Below the pieces are notes generated by a model. The model ran no database searches and was not told where the DNA came from. It worked only from the letters and a program-made list of their open reading frames with translations. The translations under genes and the position numbers were made by a program. 64,000 nt of DNA from CAVTJL01 sp963735065 (GTDB taxonomy: Bacteria > Pseudomonadota > Alphaproteobacteria > Geminicoccales > Geminicoccaceae): NCBI GenBank assembly GCA_963735065.1, contig CAVTJL010000004.1:310001-374000 (forward strand), given 5' to 3'. Positions 28,563 to 40,850 of this stretch are shown here, one piece after another; the first letter of the stretch is position 1, and each line of letters opens with the position of its first letter.

Positions 28563-29450
28563 TCAGCCCTTCACCGCCCCGATCGCAAGGCCCTGTACCA
28601 CGAACTTCTGCAAGAGGAAGACCAGAATGACGGAAGGCAGCATTGCGACGAAGCAGATCGCCATCATCAGGTTGAAGAAGACGTGGACGTCGCCAACCAG
28701 GCTGGCCACGACGACGGGCAGGGTCATGAACTCGGCCCGGTTGTTGAGGATGAGCGGGATCAGGAGCTCGTTCCACGAGATGATGAAGACGATGGCGCCG
28801 CACGAGGCGAGGCCCGGTGTCGAGAGGGGCAGGGTGATGCGCAGGAAGGCCGTGAAGCGCGAGCAGCCGTCGATCCGCGCCAACTCCTCGAGCTCTTTCG
28901 GGATCGAGGCGAAGTAGGGGGCGAGGATCAAGATCGCGTAGGGCAGGAGGAAGCCCGTGAGCGCGATGATGACGCCCAGGACGGAGTTGAGGAGGCCCAG
29001 CATGCGGAAGGCCACGTAGAGCGGGATCATCAGCACGATCAGCGGCACGAAGCGCGCCAGGACGTTGATGTTCATGAGCCACACCGCCCAGCGCAGCCCG
29101 AGGCGGGCGACGGTGAAGGCGGAGAGCGAGCCGAAGGCCAGTGTCAGGAAGGTGACCGAGACGGCAATGACCACGCTGTTGGTGAAGGCGTAATAGATCT
29201 TCTTCACATTGTCCGGCAGGTAGGTCACCTGCTCGAAGATCGCGCCCTTCTGCTCGCCGCCCGAGAAGATGACCCTGAAATTGTCGAGCGTCCATTCGTG
29301 CGGCAGCACCGAGCGCGTGTCCGCCTGGAGGCTCTTCTCGGACTGCAGCGAGCCGATCGTCACCGCCACGAGCGGGAGGAGGAAGAAGGCGATGGCCGCG
29401 AGGTTGGCGAGGTGGAGGAAGAAGCGGGCCAGTGGCGAGGGCTTCAGCAT
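28563..29450 (-). CDS. ABC transporter permease, MalG type
   Basis: 295 residues, about six transmembrane helices beginning FFLHLANLAAIAFFLLPLVA. The cytoplasmic EAA loop that contacts the ATPase is ELEELARIDGCSRFTAFLRI, characteristic of carbohydrate-uptake (CUT1) permeases. Its partner permease lies 12 bp upstream and the dimethylformamidase subunits follow directly. The transported compound is unknown; context suggests an amide or related nitrogen compound despite the sugar-type family. Confidence 0.93.
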   Translation of the reverse strand: MLKPSPLARFFLHLANLAAIAFFLLPLVAVTIGSLQSEKSLQADTRSVLPHEWTLDNFRVIFSGGEQKGAIFEQVTYLPDNVKKIYYAFTNSVVIAVSVTFLTLAFGSLSAFTVARLGLRWAVWLMNINVLARFVPLIVLMIPLYVAFRMLGLLNSVLGVIIALTGFLLPYAILILAPYFASIPKELEELARIDGCSRFTAFLRITLPLSTPGLASCGAIVFIISWNELLIPLILNNRAEFMTLPVVVASLVGDVHVFFNLMMAICFVAMLPSVILVFLLQKFVVQGLAIGAVKG

Positions 29451-29462
29451 GAGGCGGCCTCC

Positions 29463-30407
29463 CTACTGCACGCGACGGTAGATGAGACGGACATAGGCGA
29501 TCGCCATGATCCCGATGATGAGGGCCAGGACGTAGGCCGAGGCGGCGCCGACGCCGAGATCGAAGGGCGGGGCGAAGCTTTTCTTGTAGCTGTACCAGGC
29601 GGCAACCCAGGTGGCGTCGCCGGGGCCGCCCTGGGTGATCGCCAGCACCTCCTCGAAGACCGCGAAGGCAAAGGAGGTGCGCAGCACGAGGATCACCACG
29701 ATGACCGGGCGCAGGAAGGGCAGCGTGATGTGCCAGAAGCGCTGCCAGGCGCTGGCGCCGTCCACCGCGGCCGCCTCGTGGATCTCCGTGCCGAGCCCCT
29801 GGAGCGCGGCGTGCACCAGGAGGATCGCGAAGGGCACGGTCCGCCAGACATAGGGCACGGCCAGCGCATAGAGCGCCGTTCTGGGATCGCCCGCCCAGTT
29901 GATCGGCTCGCTGATGATGTGGAGCGTGAACAGGATCCGGTTCAGGAAGCCGAAATCGAAGCCGTAGATGAAGGACCAGATGAGGCCGTTGGCGATGGGC
30001 GGGACGGCGTAGGGCAGAAGGATGAGGACCCTGGTGACGCGCGAGGTCCACAGCGACTGCTGGTTGATCAACAGAGCGATCAGGATCGCCAGCACGATCT
30101 CGGCCGTCACCACGACGGCCGTGAAGACGAAGGTGTTGAAGAGCGCGTGGCGGAAGAGGGCGTCGGAGAAGATGCGGGCGTAGTTGTCGAAGCCGACGAA
30201 GGGGAAGACGCCGCGCCTGAGCTGCGAGGGCGTCACCTTGTGGAAGGAGAGGTAGGCCGCATAGAGGATCGGGTAGGCGAGCACGAGCGCCATGGTGAGG
30301 AGCGTCGGCACGTTCATGACGACGCCCAGGATACCGGGCGACAGCTCGCGGCGGGTGCGGCGCCGGGACGAGGCCCCGGCGCCGGCGGGTGTCAGGCTTC
30401 GCGCCAC
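29463..30407 (-). CDS. ABC transporter permease, MalF type
   Basis: 314 residues with about six transmembrane helices (PTLLTMALVLAYPILYAAYL first) and the EAA loop EIHEAAAVDGASAWQRFWHI. It forms the membrane channel with the MalG-type partner. The N-terminus is basic and unordered. It lies 22 bp downstream of the binding-protein gene in the same operon. No ATP-binding subunit gene is present anywhere in this window. Confidence 0.93.
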   Translation of the reverse strand: MARSLTPAGAGASSRRRTRRELSPGILGVVMNVPTLLTMALVLAYPILYAAYLSFHKVTPSQLRRGVFPFVGFDNYARIFSDALFRHALFNTFVFTAVVVTAEIVLAILIALLINQQSLWTSRVTRVLILLPYAVPPIANGLIWSFIYGFDFGFLNRILFTLHIISEPINWAGDPRTALYALAVPYVWRTVPFAILLVHAALQGLGTEIHEAAAVDGASAWQRFWHITLPFLRPVIVVILVLRTSFAFAVFEEVLAITQGGPGDATWVAAWYSYKKSFAPPFDLGVGAASAYVLALIIGIMAIAYVRLIYRRVQ

Positions 30408-30429
30408 GCTCGACGGATCCGTCGCCCGG

Positions 30430-31785
30430 TCAGCCCTTTTGGACCTCGGCGATCGCCGCGATCAGGGTGTCACAGCACTGATCGGCGGTGGTCTGACCCG
30501 TCAGGGTCTTCTGCACCTCGATGTTGAGCCTGTCCGTCCAGGGGAAGTGCCAGGGCTTGTAGATCGAGTTGCAGACCTCGCCCACATAGGTGGCCTTGTC
30601 CCAGATCTTCATGATGGCCTGGGGATCACCCCAGGGCTTCCAGCCTTCCTGGACGGCGTCGCTCTGCATCACCGACTGGTAGCCCGAGCCCAGCATCGCG
30701 TCGCGGGCGAGGTTGATGGCCTGGGTGTATTGGCCGTCCTTGGTCTTGCCGCCCAGATACTGGAGCAGCTTCCAGGCCCACTCCTTGTCGCGGTTGGCGG
30801 TGCACAGGAAGTAGACGTGGGTGACGCCGATCGTGTTGCCCTCGTTGGGCCAGCCCCAGACCTTGACCTTGCCCGCGATCGGCGACTGGGCCGGGTCGTT
30901 GACGATGTTGAGGCCGTAGTGATGGTTGGGACCGCGATAGAGGTTCTTGCCGGCGCTGAAGGCCTTGGCCGAGCTCGTGAACTGCACCTTCAGCGATTCG
31001 GGATCGGCCAGCTCCTCCTTGAAGGTCTGCGCCCACCATTTGAGGGTCTCGCGAGCGACCGAGCCCGGGCCCAGCTGATGGTTGCCGTCCTTGTCGAAGA
31101 ACACGCCGCCCTGATTCCAGGTCATCGAGTACCAGGTGCCGGGCAGCTGCTCGAGGCCGACGCCGGCGACCCACAAGATCGGGTAGTCCGAGACGCCGTC
31201 CTTCTTGGCCTTGCGGCACTGCTCGAGCAGCTCGTCGTAGGTGGTGAAGGGCTCGACGCCGGTCTTCTCGAGCAGGTCGGTGTAGTAGTTCCAGACCCAG
31301 ACGGCCGAGAAGTAGGGCAGGGCCATCAGCTTGCCGTCCTGGATCGCCACCTGCTTCGTAAAGCCGGTGAAGTCCGCGGCGTAATCCTCAGCACCAGGCA
31401 GGCCATCGAGCGGCTCGACCAAGTCCTGGCTGATGAAGTTCGGGAAAGAGAAGGGTGATGACTGTGAGACGTCGATGGTCTCGCCACCGGCGTACATCGT
31501 CATCAGCTTGGTGGGGTGGTCATTGAACGACGAGATCGTCGAGTTGACCTTGACGCCCCAGTCTTCCTGGAACTTCTCTGCGATCTTCGTGTAGATATCG
31601 CCATAGGTCCAGACGACGAAATTGAGCTCGTCCACCTCGGTCGAGGGACGCTGGGCCCAGGGCGCGTCGGCGGCAAGGCTCCGGCCGGGCATGCTCCCGG
31701 CGAGCCCGAGAGCGGCGGTCGCTGCCGCGGAGCCGAGCAAGCCACGTCGCGTGAGGCGGGAAAGGTTATCCAGACGGTCCATCAT
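30430..31785 (-). CDS. ABC transporter substrate-binding protein (MalE/UgpB-like), Tat-exported
   Basis: 451 residues. A twin-arginine signal (LTRRGLLGSAAATAALGLAG) ends near AADAPWAQ. The mature part has the family-1 binding-protein layout, with VKVNSTISSFNDHPTKLMTMYAGGETIDV and an aromatic-rich pocket (GTWYSMTWNQGGVFFD; YRGPNHHYG). It is the first gene of the operon and would define the ligand. Two adjacent ATGs (31785 and 31782) are possible starts. The Tat route suggests folding, possibly with a bound cofactor or ligand, before export. Confidence 0.92.
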   Translation of the reverse strand: MMDRLDNLSRLTRRGLLGSAAATAALGLAGSMPGRSLAADAPWAQRPSTEVDELNFVVWTYGDIYTKIAEKFQEDWGVKVNSTISSFNDHPTKLMTMYAGGETIDVSQSSPFSFPNFISQDLVEPLDGLPGAEDYAADFTGFTKQVAIQDGKLMALPYFSAVWVWNYYTDLLEKTGVEPFTTYDELLEQCRKAKKDGVSDYPILWVAGVGLEQLPGTWYSMTWNQGGVFFDKDGNHQLGPGSVARETLKWWAQTFKEELADPESLKVQFTSSAKAFSAGKNLYRGPNHHYGLNIVNDPAQSPIAGKVKVWGWPNEGNTIGVTHVYFLCTANRDKEWAWKLLQYLGGKTKDGQYTQAINLARDAMLGSGYQSVMQSDAVQEGWKPWGDPQAIMKIWDKATYVGEVCNSIYKPWHFPWTDRLNIEVQKTLTGQTTADQCCDTLIAAIAEVQKG

Positions 31786-31891
31786 GCCGAGGCATCCCTC
31801 TCTCGTGCTTGGTGATGATCCAGCACTAACAGGAACGACGGATCATGAAAGACCTTTCATGCCAGCCTTGCGCAACAGCCGCAGGGGGGCG

Positions 31892-32359
31892 CTAGGCCAG
31901 CTGTCGGCGGAAGCTCGCAGCCTCGGGGCGCTCGACCCAGCCTTGCTTGGCGTAGAATCCGCGCTCGTAGGACTCCCGGGTGCGGAAGTTGATGAGCTGC
32001 ATCCGCACGCAGCCCTCGGCCCGTGCCAGGCGCTCGGCCTCCGCCAGAAGGCGCCCGCCGAGCCCGGCGCCGCGCGCCTTCGGGTGCACGAAGAGCTCGG
32101 AGACGAAGGCCTCGGAGCCGCCGAGGAAAAGGCAGGGCAGCCAATGCACCGCCACGTAGCCGACCGCGGCCTCGTCCTCGTCGGTGGCGAGGAGGACGAG
32201 GTGGTCGGGCCGCTCGAGGATGGGCGTCAGGCTGCGCGAGACGCGATCAAAAGTCGCATCGGGCGTCTCGGCCTCGATGACGTCGAAGTAGCCAAGGCCG
32301 CGCAGCAGCGCTGCCAGCCGTGGGATGTCCTCGGCCCGCGCGGGGCGGATGATGGTCAA
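31892..32359 (-). CDS. GNAT family N-acetyltransferase
   Basis: 155 residues. The acetyl-CoA pyrophosphate loop is HPKARGAGLGGRLLAEAERL, preceded by strand AFVSELFV and followed by the C-terminal NFRTRESYERGFYAKQGWVE. Most similar in layout to small-molecule or protein N-acetyltransferases; the substrate is not predictable. It is last in a likely minus-strand operon glnE-bcp, O-methyltransferase, esterase-like, GNAT, separated by 36 bp from its neighbour. Confidence 0.92.
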   Translation of the reverse strand: MTIIRPARAEDIPRLAALLRGLGYFDVIEAETPDATFDRVSRSLTPILERPDHLVLLATDEDEAAVGYVAVHWLPCLFLGGSEAFVSELFVHPKARGAGLGGRLLAEAERLARAEGCVRMQLINFRTRESYERGFYAKQGWVERPEAASFRRQLA

Positions 32360-32395
32360 GCCGGTCGCTCCTGTCGGTGGAAGGCGAGATCGTTC

Positions 32396-33442
32396 TCAAG
32401 GTGGCGCTCGAAGGCCTTGCGCCAGCTCCCCGGCGATCATGCTCACGAGCTGCGCGTGGATCTGCTCACGGGGCCGAAAGCCGCCGTCACGACAGAGGAG
32501 CTCGTCGTCCCCGTCAGCTGCGAGAATGGCGGCGCCCTGGGGCGTGCATTGGTCGAAGGCGCTGAAGGTGGTGGCGTCGGGGAGCGTTTCGTAGCGCCCA
32601 TCGGGGATCTGCGCTGCCGCGGCGGACGCATCGAGGCGGGGACGCAGCGTCTGGGCCATGCCGAGATTGATGATGGCGACGTGGATGCCGATGGCCCGCA
32701 AGCTCGCCCGCGCCATGCTCCCGGTCAGCTCCGGGTCGACCGCCACGACGACCTTGATGCGCGGATCGCGGTGCGCTGCTGCGGCGGGTGCTAGGTCCGT
32801 CCGGTGCAGGTCGACGCCGCTCCCGGCGAACCACCTGCAATCGGGTCCCGGGGCCGGATGATCGCAGGACCGCCCGTAGCTCGCGGCATCGAGGCGGGCG
32901 CCGGCCAGGGCGAGGACCGACGTGCCGCCGAGGAAGAACCCGACAGCGCCCACCTGTCCAGGCTCGAGGTGGTCCGCGAAGGCGTCGTCGTCCTGGACCG
33001 CGGTGAGCGCGGCCGAGAGGTCGGGCGGGCGTAGCCAGACCTCGCGGATGGCCCGGCGCGCGTCACCGGGGCCCAGGTGGGGGGCCTGCGCCACCGCGAC
33101 GATGTAGCGGCGGCCGGCGAGGGCGGATGCGATCCAGCCGCTCGCGGCCGGGTTGGCGCGCAGGCCGCCATGGGCGAGGACGATCAGCGGGAACCGGCCC
33201 TCGGCGATCGGCGCATCGCGCAGGGCCGCGACGCCCTTGAAGACCTTCGAGGCGCCGAAGCGCTCGGGCGTGCCACCGGCGCCGGCAGGGTACCAGAGCA
33301 TCACCTCGATCGTAGCACCGCGCGCCGGCGCCTCCACCGTCAGCTGGCGCAGGCCTACATGGCCTGCCGGCTGGGCATGCGAGGAAACGGCGCCCGCGAG
33401 CAGCAGAAGAGCGCCCATGAGCGGGCCGCCTGCGCATCTCAT
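32396..33442 (-). CDS. Dienelactone-hydrolase-like alpha/beta hydrolase lacking the nucleophile Ser
   Basis: 348 residues with a signal peptide (MGALLLLAGAVSSHAQ). The fold landmarks are present: FPLIVLAHGGLRANPA (oxyanion region), LAGRRYIVAVAQAPH and the nucleophile elbow position VGAVGFFLGGTSVLALAG. The usual elbow in this predicted dienelactone hydrolase family is GFSLGG; here Phe (TTC) stands where Ser (TCC) is expected, a single base away. A later His region is not obvious. It may therefore be inactive or have another role. It lies 18 bp downstream of the O-methyltransferase gene. Confidence 0.82.
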   Translation of the reverse strand: MRCAGGPLMGALLLLAGAVSSHAQPAGHVGLRQLTVEAPARGATIEVMLWYPAGAGGTPERFGASKVFKGVAALRDAPIAEGRFPLIVLAHGGLRANPAASGWIASALAGRRYIVAVAQAPHLGPGDARRAIREVWLRPPDLSAALTAVQDDDAFADHLEPGQVGAVGFFLGGTSVLALAGARLDAASYGRSCDHPAPGPDCRWFAGSGVDLHRTDLAPAAAAHRDPRIKVVVAVDPELTGSMARASLRAIGIHVAIINLGMAQTLRPRLDASAAAAQIPDGRYETLPDATTFSAFDQCTPQGAAILAADGDDELLCRDGGFRPREQIHAQLVSMIAGELAQGLRAPP

Positions 33443-33460
33443 CGTCCGAGCAGGCCCACC

Positions 33461-34123
33461 TTAGCGGCGGCGCGCCAGCATGACGCCGTCGCCGATCGGC
33501 ACGAGTGACATGCTGACCCTGTCGTCGCCGCGGATCTTCGCATTGAGGGTGCGCAGTGTCCGGGTCTGGCGGCTGTTGTCGGCCGGGTCGGCGACCGCGC
33601 CGTGCCAGAGGACGTTGTCCAGCGCGATCAGGCCCCCCGGCCGGACGAGACGGAGCGCCCGCTCGTAGTAGTCGTCGTAGCTCTTCTTGTCGGCATCGAC
33701 ATAGGCCATGTCGAAACTGGCCTCGGCGCCCTCGGCGAGCAGCGCATCGAGGCTCTCGAGTGCCAGGCCCAGGCGCATCTCGATGCGGTCCAGGACGCCC
33801 GCCTCGCGCCAGTAGCGCCGCCCGATGGCCGACCAGTCGGCGTTGACGTCGAGCGTGACGACCTTGCCGCCCTCGGGCAGGGCCAGCGCCATGCCGAGCG
33901 TGCCGTAGCCGGTGAAGCAGCCGATCTCGAGCACGCGGCTGGCGCCCAGGAGCTCGATCAGGAGCGCCAGAAGCTGCACCTGCTCGGGCGAGCTGCGCAT
34001 GCCGGCATCGGGCAGCGCGTCGGTGGCGGCGCGCAGCGCCCTTTGGGCGGGCTCCTCGCGCAGGGTGGCCTCGAGGAGATAGCGCTGCAGCGCATCCTCG
34101 AGGCCGGTCGTGCCCTGGCTCAT
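33461..34123 (-). CDS. SAM-dependent O-methyltransferase (caffeoyl-CoA/catechol type)
   Basis: 220 residues. The SAM-binding motif is VLEIGCFTGYGTLGMAL, with acidic motif VVTLDVNADW. The metal-binding stretch of this family is FDMAYVDADKKSYDDYYERAL followed by LIALDNVLWHGAV. It is a class I, divalent-metal-dependent O-methyltransferase acting on catechol-like groups; the acceptor is unknown. ATG 34123 lies 4 bp after the Bcp stop, so it is in the glnE operon. Confidence 0.93.
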   Translation of the reverse strand: MSQGTTGLEDALQRYLLEATLREEPAQRALRAATDALPDAGMRSSPEQVQLLALLIELLGASRVLEIGCFTGYGTLGMALALPEGGKVVTLDVNADWSAIGRRYWREAGVLDRIEMRLGLALESLDALLAEGAEASFDMAYVDADKKSYDDYYERALRLVRPGGLIALDNVLWHGAVADPADNSRQTRTLRTLNAKIRGDDRVSMSLVPIGDGVMLARRR

Positions 34124-34127
34124 GCGC

Positions 34128-37583
<3,456 letters not shown>

Positions 37584-37612
37584 GAGCCTCTGTCCTGGGC
37601 GGAGGCGGGAGG

Positions 37613-40600
37613 GTGTCGTTCACCCGGATGCGGGTCAAGCCTCTTGCCCGGCCCGATGGATCAGCGGTCATGATCCGCCGCTGCCTCGATGCCGTCTGTC
37701 TCGTCCTGGCCTCCCTCGTGACCGCGGTGATGGCGGCGCTGATCGCGCTCGCCATCGTCCTGGCGACGGGCTCGGTGCCGCTCACGGCGCTGGAGCCGAC
37801 GCTACGCTCGATGGTGGCGCGCGCCGCGCCGGAGCTCAAGGTCACCTTCCAATCGCCGGCGCTGCGCTGGAATCCCGAGGTCCGCGAGCTCGAGCTCGCC
37901 GTCCGAGACCTCGACATCCGGGGGCGCAATGGCAAGGAGCTGCTCCATGTGGCGCAGGCGGCGGTCAGCCCGGACCTCGCGACCTCGCTCAAGACCGGGA
38001 GCTTCAGCGTCAAGCGCCTCGTCCTGGACGGGCCGACAGTCACCGTCACGAGGCAGGCGGGCGGCGGGCTGGGGCTGCGTATCCTGAACCAGGAGATCGC
38101 CCAGGGCGGCCCGGGAAACGGCGACCCGTGGGCCGCCGCGGCGGACTTTCTGGGACGCGTGCTGGCACCGCCCGCGGCCGACGATCCGCTGGCCGGAATC
38201 GAGATCCTGCGCGTGCAGGACGCCAAGCTCCTCGTCGAGGACGAGTCGCTAAAACGCCGGGTCCAGCTCGGCGGCGGCACGCTCGAGTTCCGTCGGCAGC
38301 CCGGCCCAGGCAAGATCGACGCGCAGATCGGCCTCGGTGCCGACGGCAGCGCCGGTCAGATCCACGTTCAGATAAGGCAGGAGGCCGATCCCGAGCGCTA
38401 TGAGCTCCACGTTGGGCTCAGGGATGTGAACCCGTCGCTGCTGCCGATGGCCGAAGCGCAGCCGGTGCTGCGCGACATCGACATCGTCGCTGACGGCTCG
38501 CTCAGGGGAAGCCTGACAGCCGATGGCCACCCCTCGCCGGTGACCTTCCGGGTGAGCTCGCGGCCGACGACCCTCTCGCTGCCCGGCCAGCTGGCGGCAC
38601 CCGTTGCGGTGGGCCCGATGGAGGTCGGCGGGAGCATCGACCTCGAGGCCAAGCTCCTTCGCATCGAGCGCGCGACCGGCTCCGTGGCGGGAAGCGACGT
38701 GACGGCCAGCGGGCAGCTTTCTCTGGGCGCCGACGGCATAGGCGGCAAGGGCGAGGCGACGATCAAGTCGGTCGATGCGGGCGAGCTGGTGCGGCTTTGG
38801 CCGGAAGGCGCGGCATCGGACGCGCGGCAGTGGGTGAGCACGCATGTCGAGGCGGGCACAATCGGGCAGGCCACCGCCGATCTCAGCCTGCAGCCGGCCC
38901 AGGGCGACCAGCCGGCAGCGCTCGATCTGAGCGGCACCTTCTCCGCCAGCGGCGTCACGGTGCGGTATCTCGACGACGCGCCGCCGGCGCGGGACGTGAG
39001 CGCCACGGCACGGTTCAGCAAGGACGAGCTGACCTTTCAGCTCACCGGGGGCAGGAGCCGGGACGTGCGTGTCGACGGGGGTGAGGTGAGGCTCACGGGC
39101 CTCGCCGGCGACACGACGCAGCTCGCGACGGATCTGCGCCTGGCCTCGACGGTTCCCGCAGCGCTCGACCTTTTGGGGAGCCTGCCCAAGGACATCGTGC
39201 CGAGCCTTCCCGTGTCGCCGGACAAGGCACGCGGGCAGGCGACGATCCGGCTGCGCCTCGGCCTGCCGCTGGCCGACGCGATCAGCGCCGATCAGGTGCG
39301 CTACGATGTCCAGGCGCAGCTCGACAATCTCGTGGTTCTGGGGCTCGTGCCGGGGCTCGATCTGAGCGAGGGCCAGCTGAGCCTCGAGGTCGCGGGCTCG
39401 GCGTTGACGGCGAGCGGCAAGGCGCGGCTGCAGACGGTCCCGCTGACCCTGAAGCAGCTGCGCGTCGACTTCAGCGGCAAGGGGCCGCCTGCGACGACCG
39501 CCGAGATCAGCGGGCATCTCGAGCCGATCTCGCTCTCGATGCTCGGCGTTGAACCGCCGCCCTTCCTGGACGGTGCCGCCGATATCGACCTGACGCTCGA
39601 CCTGGCGGGGGCCGAGCCCTCCAAGGCGCATGTGGTCGCCGACCTGCAGCCCACCGTGATCAAGCTGCCTGCGCTCCGGATCGACAAGAGCGCAGGCCAG
39701 CCGGGTCGCCTCGTTGCCGATATCGATTTCACGAAGGCGGATGCGGTGACCTTGCCGTCGCTCAGCCTCTCGCTGCCCGATGTCGAGGTGCGGGGCAGCC
39801 TGGCGCTCGCCGGCCAGGACCATCATTTGACCCGCCTCGATCTCGACCGCCTCGACCTTCAAGGCAGCAGGCTGAGCCTCGCCGTCTCATCGAAGCAGGG
39901 TGGCGGCTGGGATGCGAGCCTCGGTGGCGAGCGCCTCGATCTGCGTCCCTGGCTCGGCGGGGGCAAGGGATCGGGCGGAGGCGGCGCCTCGCAGGCGGGT
40001 GGGGCAGGCGGCCAGCCCCTGCCGGCGCTGGCGCTCAAGGTCGATGTCGCCGAGGTCGCTCTTCCCGGCGGCTCGCTGCGCAACCTCAAGGGCTCGGTCG
40101 AGCGGTCGGCCAGCCAATGGCAGCAAGGCTCCATCGCTGCCGACCTCGCCAATGGAAAGCCCGTTCAGGCCACGCTCGGATCGAGCAAGAAGGGCTCACC
40201 CCGGCTCGAGGTGCGAACGGACGATGCCGGCGCCTTTCTCGGCGCGCTCACGGCGGGCAATCCGCTCGCTCCCGGGGGCACGTTGAGCCTGGCGGCCAAC
40301 ATTCTCGCCGAGGACCCCATCCTGCGGCTCAAGGGCGATCTGAACCTGCGCGGCGTCACCGTGCGGGGCGCGCCGCTCCTGGCGAAGCTCCTGACGCTCG
40401 CCTCGTTCACGGGCATCCTCAACACGCTGCAGGGCAAGGGCATCTACTTCGACCGGGTGCGGACGAGCTTCGCGCTGGCCGGCGACACGCTCACCCTCAC
40501 CGACGGCAAGGCACATGGCTCGGCGGTCGGCCTCACGGCTGCGGGCGTGGTCAATCTCGACGCGGGCACGCTCGCGATCAACGGCACGGTGGTGCCCGCC

Positions 40601-40840
40601 TACATGGTGAACAAGCTTCTGGGCGACGTGCCGGTCCTCGGGCGCCTGCTGCGCGGCGAGAACGGCGTCGGCGCCTTCGCCGTGACCTACAATGTCAAGG
40701 GGCCGTGGGGCGATCCCGGCGTCACGGTGAACCCGCTCTCGGTGCTCGTGCCCGGCTTCATCCGGGATCTGTTCAGCGACAGCGACACAGGCGGCGACAC
40801 CGGTGCCGGTGCCGAGGGCCTGGCACCGACGAAGCGCTGA
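37613..40840 (+). CDS. AsmA-like/DUF3971 envelope protein (YhdP/TamB-type bridge)
   Basis: About 1,075 residues. One N-terminal membrane anchor (VCLVLASLVTAVMAALIALAIV) precedes a very long periplasmic region of repeating beta strands. It ends with the AsmA-like C-terminal domain (LTLASFTGILNTLQGKGIYFDR, PWGDPGVTVNPLSVLVPGFI). Such proteins form beta-grooves that carry phospholipids between the two membranes. A Gly/Ser/Ala-rich insert lies near residues 785-800. I chose GTG 37613 because GGAGG (37601-37605) is 7 nt upstream; in-frame ATGs at 37628 and 37670 are alternatives. It is divergent from glnE, with only 29 bp between starts. Confidence 0.88.
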   Translation: MSFTRMRVKPLARPDGSAVMIRRCLDAVCLVLASLVTAVMAALIALAIVLATGSVPLTALEPTLRSMVARAAPELKVTFQSPALRWNPEVRELELAVRDLDIRGRNGKELLHVAQAAVSPDLATSLKTGSFSVKRLVLDGPTVTVTRQAGGGLGLRILNQEIAQGGPGNGDPWAAAADFLGRVLAPPAADDPLAGIEILRVQDAKLLVEDESLKRRVQLGGGTLEFRRQPGPGKIDAQIGLGADGSAGQIHVQIRQEADPERYELHVGLRDVNPSLLPMAEAQPVLRDIDIVADGSLRGSLTADGHPSPVTFRVSSRPTTLSLPGQLAAPVAVGPMEVGGSIDLEAKLLRIERATGSVAGSDVTASGQLSLGADGIGGKGEATIKSVDAGELVRLWPEGAASDARQWVSTHVEAGTIGQATADLSLQPAQGDQPAALDLSGTFSASGVTVRYLDDAPPARDVSATARFSKDELTFQLTGGRSRDVRVDGGEVRLTGLAGDTTQLATDLRLASTVPAALDLLGSLPKDIVPSLPVSPDKARGQATIRLRLGLPLADAISADQVRYDVQAQLDNLVVLGLVPGLDLSEGQLSLEVAGSALTASGKARLQTVPLTLKQLRVDFSGKGPPATTAEISGHLEPISLSMLGVEPPPFLDGAADIDLTLDLAGAEPSKAHVVADLQPTVIKLPALRIDKSAGQPGRLVADIDFTKADAVTLPSLSLSLPDVEVRGSLALAGQDHHLTRLDLDRLDLQGSRLSLAVSSKQGGGWDASLGGERLDLRPWLGGGKGSGGGGASQAGGAGGQPLPALALKVDVAEVALPGGSLRNLKGSVERSASQWQQGSIAADLANGKPVQATLGSSKKGSPRLEVRTDDAGAFLGALTAGNPLAPGGTLSLAANILAEDPILRLKGDLNLRGVTVRGAPLLAKLLTLASFTGILNTLQGKGIYFDRVRTSFALAGDTLTLTDGKAHGSAVGLTAAGVVNLDAGTLAINGTVVPAYMVNKLLGDVPVLGRLLRGENGVGAFAVTYNVKGPWGDPGVTVNPLSVLVPGFIRDLFSDSDTGGDTGAGAEGLAPTKR

Positions 40841-40850
40841 GGCCGCCCGC

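Noticed and set aside
28308..30527. 739-codon plus-strand frame rich in Asp/Glu/His/Arg
   Set aside because: Antisense of two ABC permease genes; its charge pattern mirrors the hydrophobic codons on the other strand.
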